64,000 bases of DNA. It comes from Chamaecrista fasciculata (Eukaryota; Streptophyta; Magnoliopsida; Fabales; Fabaceae). A program made the position numbers and the translations under genes. The stretch covers positions 1 to 64,000 of the forward strand of contig QANZ01053660.1 of the NCBI GenBank assembly GCA_003254925.1. Reading direction: 5' to 3'. The notes beneath the pieces were generated by a model. The model was not told where the DNA came from. It saw only the letters and a program-made list of their open reading frames with translations, and did not search any database. The first letter of the stretch is position 1; every line of letters starts with the position of its first letter. Shown one piece after another: positions 57,173 to 64,000 of the stretch.

Positions 57173-60100
57173 ATGTTGGGAACTATACAGGAGGTTGCCG
57201 TCTACATTCATAGGTTTCACAATCTTGACCTTTTCCAGCAGGGGTATGTGGCCATTCTGTTTTCTCCTCTTTAAGTTTCTTTTTAAATTTATTTACTGAT
57301 AATTTGATTTTATTTTTTAATAGGTGGTATCAGATAAAGATTACTATGAGGTGGGAGGACAGTGAAAGTATCTCATTGGGAACTCCGGCTAGAGTTGTTG
57401 AGTACGAAGGTAATTTTTTAAAATTAGTCTCTTTCATTCATTTTAGTCTTGTCAAGAGTGAAATGGTGGTGTTCATAGTCATAACAGGTAGCATAAATTA
57501 CCTTCAATTGATTGTGTCCTATTTCTCTTTAGAACTAAGCATCATTGTCAAGGATCAAGATTGGGTGGCGCACATAGTGAAATTGGGTAGTCATTATACC
57601 ATAAGGTTCCTTATCCTTTCTGGGGTATATAAAACATGCTACTCATGCAATCATGCCCATATCACAATTTTATATTAACAAATTAATCTATGGTTTAGTG
57701 CTATTATTGGTCTTTGTTTTTTCTCATGTTGAGGTGATTGCTTTAAATAATCATATAACATAACTTGAAATATATATAATTTTTTTTTTTTGGATGGAGT
57801 GCTTCTTTCTTGAATAGATGCAGCAGTGATATGAGTAATACAATGGGTTGAACAATATTGGTTTCCATAATATTGCTGAAGTTTGTCTCTTTGCTCATTT
57901 TGTCCCTGAAGCATCATTTCTTGTTTTGTACACGAGTTAGTTCTGGTTGATATTCCTTCCTGGGTGTAAATTGAATTGTAAGAGTGAAATGAAGCCTGAC
58001 CATGGAGATATTTTTAAATTCATCAGCCCATTGAAGTCTTGGACAATAGTAAGAAGAAGGCCTTTTCTGGCCCCTGTTTAATTTGTTGGAGAAGCAGGTT
58101 CTTCTGGCTTAACTCGGCTATGACTGGTTGTGTGAATTGTGATGTGACGATTAAATTTTTGGCTTAAATTAGATACAGAAAAAAGTTAAAATGTTGAAAG
58201 GAAGTTATTGATATTTATCGGAATGCTGGAAGTTTGAGTCACATATGTACTATGCCTATGATATTTCATAGCTATGCATGAGATATTGAGTCCTTTTTTT
58301 TTAGGGTTTGTTTGGATAATTGGAGGGGGAGGGGAGATTAATCTCTTTCTACCCTCCGCATTGTTTGGGTAGCAACTTCTCCAAAATATCCCAATTTGAG
58401 GTATTTGAAATTTGTGAAGGGAGGAGGAGATTGAGAGATTAAAAGTTAATCCCTCATCCTCTTCCCCTCCAATCTTCAACTTCCCAAACAAGGGAAGAGG
58501 TACCAAACCTCTCCCCCTCCTTTCCCTTCTCCTTAATCCCAAATCCAAACATACCCTTAAACATGTTTTTGTAGATTATATGAATACTATCAATCAGAAA
58601 GCCTGCTTCTTATATGCTGAACTAATAACTGAAGTGGAGACGTTCCTATTATACAGCTCCTGATATGGGTTCTGGAAATATATATGGCATGTGGAGGATT
58701 GATGATACAGACCACAGTTTCTCAACACACCCCTTTCGGATAAAATATGCTAGGGAGGATATTGATTTATCTATGATGATCTCATTCAATTTATCACTTG
58801 GTAAATTTGAGGTACTGATCTTTCTCTTTTTCATCATTCAATCTATCACTTGGTAAAGTTGAGGTACCGAAAAAACTGAAGCAATATGTAAAATATTGGT
58901 TTTGCTTGGCAAGTGCTTGCCTGGTTAAGGTTTTCATCTGTTGATTTCACATTTAAATCTTCTACTAACATACTTAATTTGATGATACTAGAGTAAAAGT
59001 TTGTTTTGGATTAGTGTACTACACTTTTCTTCTATGATTAAGAGAAGCTCTAGAATAGGTTTGATTAAACATAGCTTACACCTTTTCCGAAATAAAGAAA
59101 TCGTACTAATATTTTCTCACTTTTTTGCCTTTTAGAATTAAATATTCTTGTCACATCTATTTTTGTGGCTCTAAATGCAGGGTTTATCAACTACTTCTGC
59201 TATTTTGAAGTTTGAGCTTATGTTTTCTCCCAAATTAGAGAATGGGTGAGCAACAATACTTGTACATTCATAGGCCTAGGAATTTGAGCCAATTGACATT
59301 TTTTTTGTCGGTTTATATCGTTGTTGACATCAATGTTCTGACTTGAGTGCACCATCTACAGTGCTGACTCACAAGCTTCTCTGGATCTCTACCCTACTGC
59401 TGTTCATGAATTTCGCATCCCTCCTAAAGCTCTTTTAGGATTGCATTCATACTGTCCTGTCCATTTTGATGCTTTTCATGCAGTGCTTGTTGATGTAAGT
59501 GTACATGTGGGTCTAGTGAAAGCTGCTGCTTCTTACCAGTCTACATCGAAGGTACTCAGGTTTGTCACATGGTCTATTTTGCAGTGTGAATGGGCTAGGA
59601 CCTCATTTTACCATATTTGGTTCTTACTTAAGTTAGGTTTTAAATAAGCTTTTATTGGGAACTTCTTGTTATGTATACTTGATAGAATAGATTAACCTGC
59701 TCACTAGATCCATTTCAGCAGTTCTGGAAGTTCGGAGGTCACTGCTGATAAAAGTTATGACACAATGAATAAAGTAAGTTCTAAACAAGCTGTTTCTTTT
59801 TGGTATCCAGTGTTGATCGAGGTGGCCCTGTTCATAATACTTGTGGCAAGTCTTTCCAATGTAGTATGCAGAGATGAAAATCATGGTCACGTTATTAATT
59901 TACCAGAGTTTTTATTCCAGGATTTTGGATTTATTTGTTTGTTACTTGAGGATATAGAACCTAGTTATTTGAGCCCCGGGTTTCATATTCCAATCCAGGT
60001 TTGTTGGTTGGGTTTTAGCTATCCTAGTTTTTGTGTTCTTGTGTCATTGAGTTTCGGTTCCTTGAAGTTGAATTTGGTTGTTTGTGTTGCCAATACAAGG

Positions 60101-63100
60101 CAGCCAGCCTGATTTAGGCTTGGCAGCTTTGTTCTGCATTATTATTTGCATTATGTCATGTTTTTGTTGTTAATTTGGTTCTTTGTTGTATACACTAGGT
60201 TGCTAGTGAATGGTTTCCAAGCATATGATTTAATACCTGGTTTTTTAATCATTTTGTTACATTCAAATATGCATTGCTGGAAAAGGGAAAGTTATATCAT
60301 GCTTATTACCTGAACGTGTGTTTACCATGAAAATGGTAGTCTTCATAACAACATTGCTAAACATCATTGGGAAAACAACGATAATTTTGAAATGTCAGGC
60401 TTCCTAATTCCACTGAAAAGTTGTGTCCCACACTAAAAATGATAGGAAGATTCTTTGGCAAAATGTAGTATATGGAGTTTAGTTATTTGCTTGTCATTTT
60501 AATATTACAGCCACAAGGCAGGGACAATGAAGATTCTTTTTCTTTTAACATATTAGTGTCCTTGAGCAGAAAGGAAATCCTTTTTCCTTATGGACCTTTT
60601 TCAAACTTAATTGAGATAGCATGATCAAGACTACACTAGTGCCCTCAAAAGCTCATTTTTCTTTTCTAGATCCATGCCCAGAATTAATCATTTGAAGGTT
60701 TTGGATTTGGGCATATTAGGTTTAAATAACATGTAATTTTACTTCTATCTCAGATCCATTTAACAAAGTTTAAATGGAGACGTCGCTGAATTAGCAAAGA
60801 GGAAGAGTTTGGGACAATAATTAATTAAACTTATTAGGATAAAATTGGAATTAATTAATTATACATCTAGGACAAAAGCAAAATTTTGGTTAAACTTGAG
60901 GGATAAAATGTTGCATATTGCGTAGGTTTTCTCTATTGTTTTAGTTCTTCATATCATAACAGAATGCTTTGGTTGACTGATTAGGAAATGAGTGAGGTTA
61001 CTTCTGAAGATGTGAAATGTGTCGCGGATGTTAAAGCATTATTAACTGCTCGTGATATATTGCTTGAAGAACTACAAAAACTCAGCAAAGTAGTCGACCA
61101 GGCTATTGATATTTCAGAGTCTAAACTGAACAATAAGAAGTTATTGAATTCCATTTTGCAAGAAAAGCATGTTGCTACAGATGTTGAAGATTCAGGACAA
61201 GGCAAGCCACAAAATGGTCTTGAGGTCCATACTTTTATTTCATTCTGCTGAGTATTTCTTGTTTTTGTTTGGCCATCTGTATAATGTTAATGGTTTCTTA
61301 TTTATTAATTGTTCTGTTATTAATAAGTACAGAGAGGAAACATTCTGGATCTTCAGAATTCTGAAATGCTCCATTCCTTATCGAAGAGTGAACTGATAGG
61401 CTGTTTTAGTTCACTGGGAGATCAATTAATGTATTTGTGGAGCATATTTCTGATACTCCACAGGTTTGCTTTTATGCTTTCTATAATGTGTTGGGGCTGT
61501 TGTGTGTGCGTATGTTGTATTTTTAACATTTTTAACTTATTTTGTTAAATCAAACAAGACAGACGACTGGTTTTCAGTTTTTCCATTCTTTACTGGCCAC
61601 CTTATGGCAATATATCCACATATACTATGCACATAGTGACATGCATATATCATGAGATTGATCTATTACAATTTCCTGAAAGTGATATTTTAAAATCACT
61701 ATAATAAGAGACAAGTATTGTGGAACTTTTTGTTAGCTTTTTTTACTTTACTGATGTTAACTTCTGAGGGATAACAGGACAAAGATTCTAAACTGATATT
61801 AACTACTCAGGAATAACTCAACAAAGATTCTAAACTGATATTAACTATTCACTTATTCAGGGATAATAGAACAAAGATTCTGGAATTTTTATGTGATGCA
61901 TGGGCTAAGGATCGCAAAATTGAGTGGTCAATATGGATGGTGTACTCTAAGTTTGAGATGCCACATCACTACATAAATAGTGGCATTGATGAGCCTTCTC
62001 ACCGAGGTGTACATAGACGAATTTCCAGTTCACAGAAGATACCTGATGATGTAAGTGCTTGTCAGTTCCTTCTTATCTTACTATCACTCTACAACTTACT
62101 TTCAGAAAGGAAGACGGGAAATAACAATTCTTTTATGAAAAAGGCTACTTATACCTTAGCTTTGTCTTGTAATTTGCACAGCCTCCTCATATTGCAGCTA
62201 AGAGTGCTGAGCTTCATCGGAGGAGCATTGCACAGATGAGGGTAAATTTTTCACCTTTGCTTCTGTGGAGTGTGAACCACTAGCTTGCAATTTTACATTT
62301 GCATATGAGCTATTGTTAATTACTTTGATACAGATCAATAGCCGGTCTATTCAAGATATGTATATATTCGGAGATCCTTCCCGAGTACCAATTGTGATTG
62401 TAGAACGTGTGATGAATATACCACGGCGTACTAATAGTGAAAATTCATATTTGAGACATGTTGATCTTAGAGAATCACTCACCTCGCAAGTTGAGATGAG
62501 CTCTGTTGCTGTAGACAAGCAAAGTGCACCCAAAAGTACTGCTTGTTTGTTAAAGATTGTCGTCTTTGTACATGGATTTCAGGCAAGTCCTCGTGTGGAA
62601 TTTATATTACTGAACTGAGCTTATATTGAGATTTTCACTTGTTAGCTATGTCCATCAATTTTAGAGAGTGTGGCCTTAAGTTATGTATTACTGGATTGAT
62701 TGAGGCTTTCTAGTCTATTACCATTTAAGCTGTTCTTCATGGTCAAATTTACAATATGGGAGTGAATGAGCAAAGCTGAGGGACCTGAGGGCTGAGACTA
62801 AGTGTTATTCCGTTTGTTTTTTAGCTTAAGCTTGAACTAAGCCCAACTTTACGTTTAAGTTGTGTTATCGTAATTTACTCTTCAAATTTCAAGTGAAAAC
62901 TAACAAAACTGTTAGTTAATAGCTGTTATTGTTTTACATTTGGTGATAAACATTAAATTAAAATATTCAAAATATGTTTGCTGAGGCCTGGTAAAGTTAG
63001 TGACCAGCACGTGTGATGTTTGAGTTGAGGTGACCTTAGCTGTGCCCATTGGAGTAGCTCCATGCTGCTTGGAGAAGTTTGGATGTTTATTCTTCTATTT

Positions 63101-63839
63101 TAATCTCAATAATTTTTTTTTATTTTTATAGTATGATTATATTTAATTTATCATAGAAGTCAAGGTGTATTAGTTCCATTAAAGTTGTATTCTTAGCACT
63201 ATCAATGGATTATTACACTCCATCCGTAGTTTTGTTCAATATTTTGGATGGTTGAAAAAACTTGGCTGGTCATTTATTCTTCACTACTCAAAACATTATA
63301 GGGGCATCATCTGGATCTACGACTTATCCGGAATCAATGGCTTTTGATAGATCCCGAGGTCGAAGTTCTTATGTCTGAGGCTAACGAGGACAAAACATCT
63401 GAAAGCTTCAGAGAAATGGGACAAAGGCTAGCTCAGGAAGTTATTTCTTTTGTTAAAAGAAGAATGGACAGAGCATCAAAATATGGGAACTTGAAAGATA
63501 TTAGGCTAAGTTTTGTTGGACATTCTATTGGTAACCTCATCATAAGAACAGCAATTGCAGGTACCTCATGACTTAGATGTGATGCTGTGTATCAATTTGA
63601 CATTTGGTTCTAAATTTTGTCCTGTGTTTGCAGAGAGCATGATGGAGCCATTTCTAAGATATCTACATACCTATGTTTCTGTATCTGGTCCACACTTGGG
63701 GTATCTTTATAGTTCAAACTCTCTTTTTAATTCTGGGATGTGGCTATTGAAGAAGCTCAGAGGTTCACAGTGCATTCATCAGCTAACTTTTACCGATGAT
63801 TCTGATATCCAAAACACATTCCTCTATAAGCTATGTAAG
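57173..63839 (+). CDS. FAM135-type protein with DUF676 serine-esterase domain (3' partial)
   Basis: Thirteen exons: 57173-57243, 57324-57409, 58657-58811, 59181-59245, 59362-59559, 59719-59773, 60985-61224, 61333-61463, 61861-62050, 62182-62241, 62334-62582, 63302-63560 and 63634-63839. Phases agree throughout (655 codons) and the last donor is at 63840, so the gene runs off the window. The N-terminal half (IYIHR, QIKITMRWED, HEFRIPPKALLGLHSYCPVHFD) is the FAM135/DUF3657 region. The DUF676 alpha/beta-hydrolase begins near VVFVHGFQG (about 493-501), with the nucleophile elbow GHSIG at 573-577 (Ser575). The Asp and His should lie downstream. Family members are putative lipases or esterases; substrate is unknown. 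The intron after exon 11 has a GC donor (CAG|GCAAGTCC). Exon 7's donor (GAG|GTCCAT) is weak. ATG 57173 is the first usable start; homologs have extra N-terminal residues. Confidence 0.9.
58304..58556. mobile_element. PIF/Harbinger (Tourist-like) MITE in an intron
   Basis: Begins GGGTTTGTTTGGAT and ends ATCCAAACATACCC (14-base terminal inverted repeat, one mismatch). The trinucleotide TTA flanks both ends (58301-58303 and 58557-58559), the Harbinger target-site signature. 253 bp, purine-rich in one half and pyrimidine-rich in the other, so it can fold into a hairpin. It lies in the intron between exons 2 and 3 of the FAM135-type gene, 100 bp before the acceptor. Confidence 0.88.
58787..58868 (+). 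repeat. Duplicated exon end and splice donor
   Basis: The exon 3 end plus donor (attcaat, ttatcacttggtaaa, tttgaggtac) at 58787-58818 is repeated 50 bp later at 58837-58868 with two substitutions. The second copy lies in the intron and keeps GAG|GTAC. Confidence 0.85.
61776..61883 (+). repeat. Triplicated start of exon 9
   Basis: The exon 9 start (cag|GGATAATAGAACAAAGATTCT, 61858-61880) is preceded by two related copies, at about 61768-61792 and 61808-61832, each followed by 'aaactgatattaact'. The upstream copies run into a TGA and so cannot serve as productive exon starts. Confidence 0.8.
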
Positions 63840-64000
63840 GTAGGAAGGTCATATAGAAGTTAGGATCAAATGACTCAGGCATAAGCTCTAGCCTTACTCT
63901 ATTGAAAATGAGATGTGAAATTTTAGAAATCACACTGTTGTGTATTTGTTTGTACTTTTTTCTTTTTGGCCTGAAAAAAAAAAAGTAACCTTATATCAAA

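Noticed and set aside
59765..60112. 115-codon plus-strand ORF with hydrophobic stretches
   Set aside because: It starts in exon 6 of the FAM135-type gene and reads into the following intron; the exon 7 join is supported by homology and phase.
1..64000. Multi-gene biosynthetic, defence or toxin cluster
   Set aside because: Only three unrelated host genes are present, with transposable elements between them; nothing suggests a shared system.

Overview
The window is nuclear DNA of a flowering plant, almost certainly a eudicot. It is AT-rich, genes are split by many short AT-rich introns, and the spaces are packed with plant-type transposable elements. Species cannot be named from the sequence. 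Seven isolated single Ns and one 803-base N run show a draft scaffold assembly.

Three real host genes are present. (1) At 29375-34765 (+) a seven-exon gene encodes a 689-residue protein with five KH RNA-binding domains. (2) At 36567-41700 (-) a six-exon gene encodes a 478-residue amino acid permease (AAP family); it is convergent with the KH gene. (3) From about 56935 to beyond the right edge (+) lies a FAM135-type gene with an N-terminal DUF3657-like region and a DUF676 serine-esterase domain; 13 coding exons are visible and the 3' end is outside the window. The three genes do not form a pathway or cluster.

Layout. 1-14.2 kb: no host gene, a series of inverted-repeat elements (2011-2363, 3509-4394, 4806-5126, 5597-6130, 8027-8557), a SINE (6482-6686) and a hAT-like element (11822-12484). 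14.26-19.72 kb: one Ty1/copia retrotransposon on the minus strand with a single uninterrupted 1341-codon gag-pol frame, unequal LTRs, an ATTTT target duplication, a substituted protease active site and no recognisable primer-binding site. 19.7-27.1 kb: more inverted-repeat elements, a 5'-truncated LINE (22595-25412, minus) next to or inside an older plus-strand LINE RNase H remnant, and a SINE with an odd tail. 27.1-41.7 kb: the KH and AAP genes. 41.7-56.9 kb: a gene desert rich in MITEs, hAT elements, a second SINE, two Helitron-like 3' ends and the large gap. 56.9-64 kb: the FAM135-type gene.

No undescribed multi-gene system is present. The most interesting signals are: several inverted-repeat families with 9-10 bp target duplications, one an 886-bp near-palindrome able to give a long hairpin RNA; two introns, in unrelated genes, with the same GC donor context CAG|GCAAGTCCT; an apparently frameshifted N-terminus of the FAM135-type gene; and exon-edge duplications in its introns.
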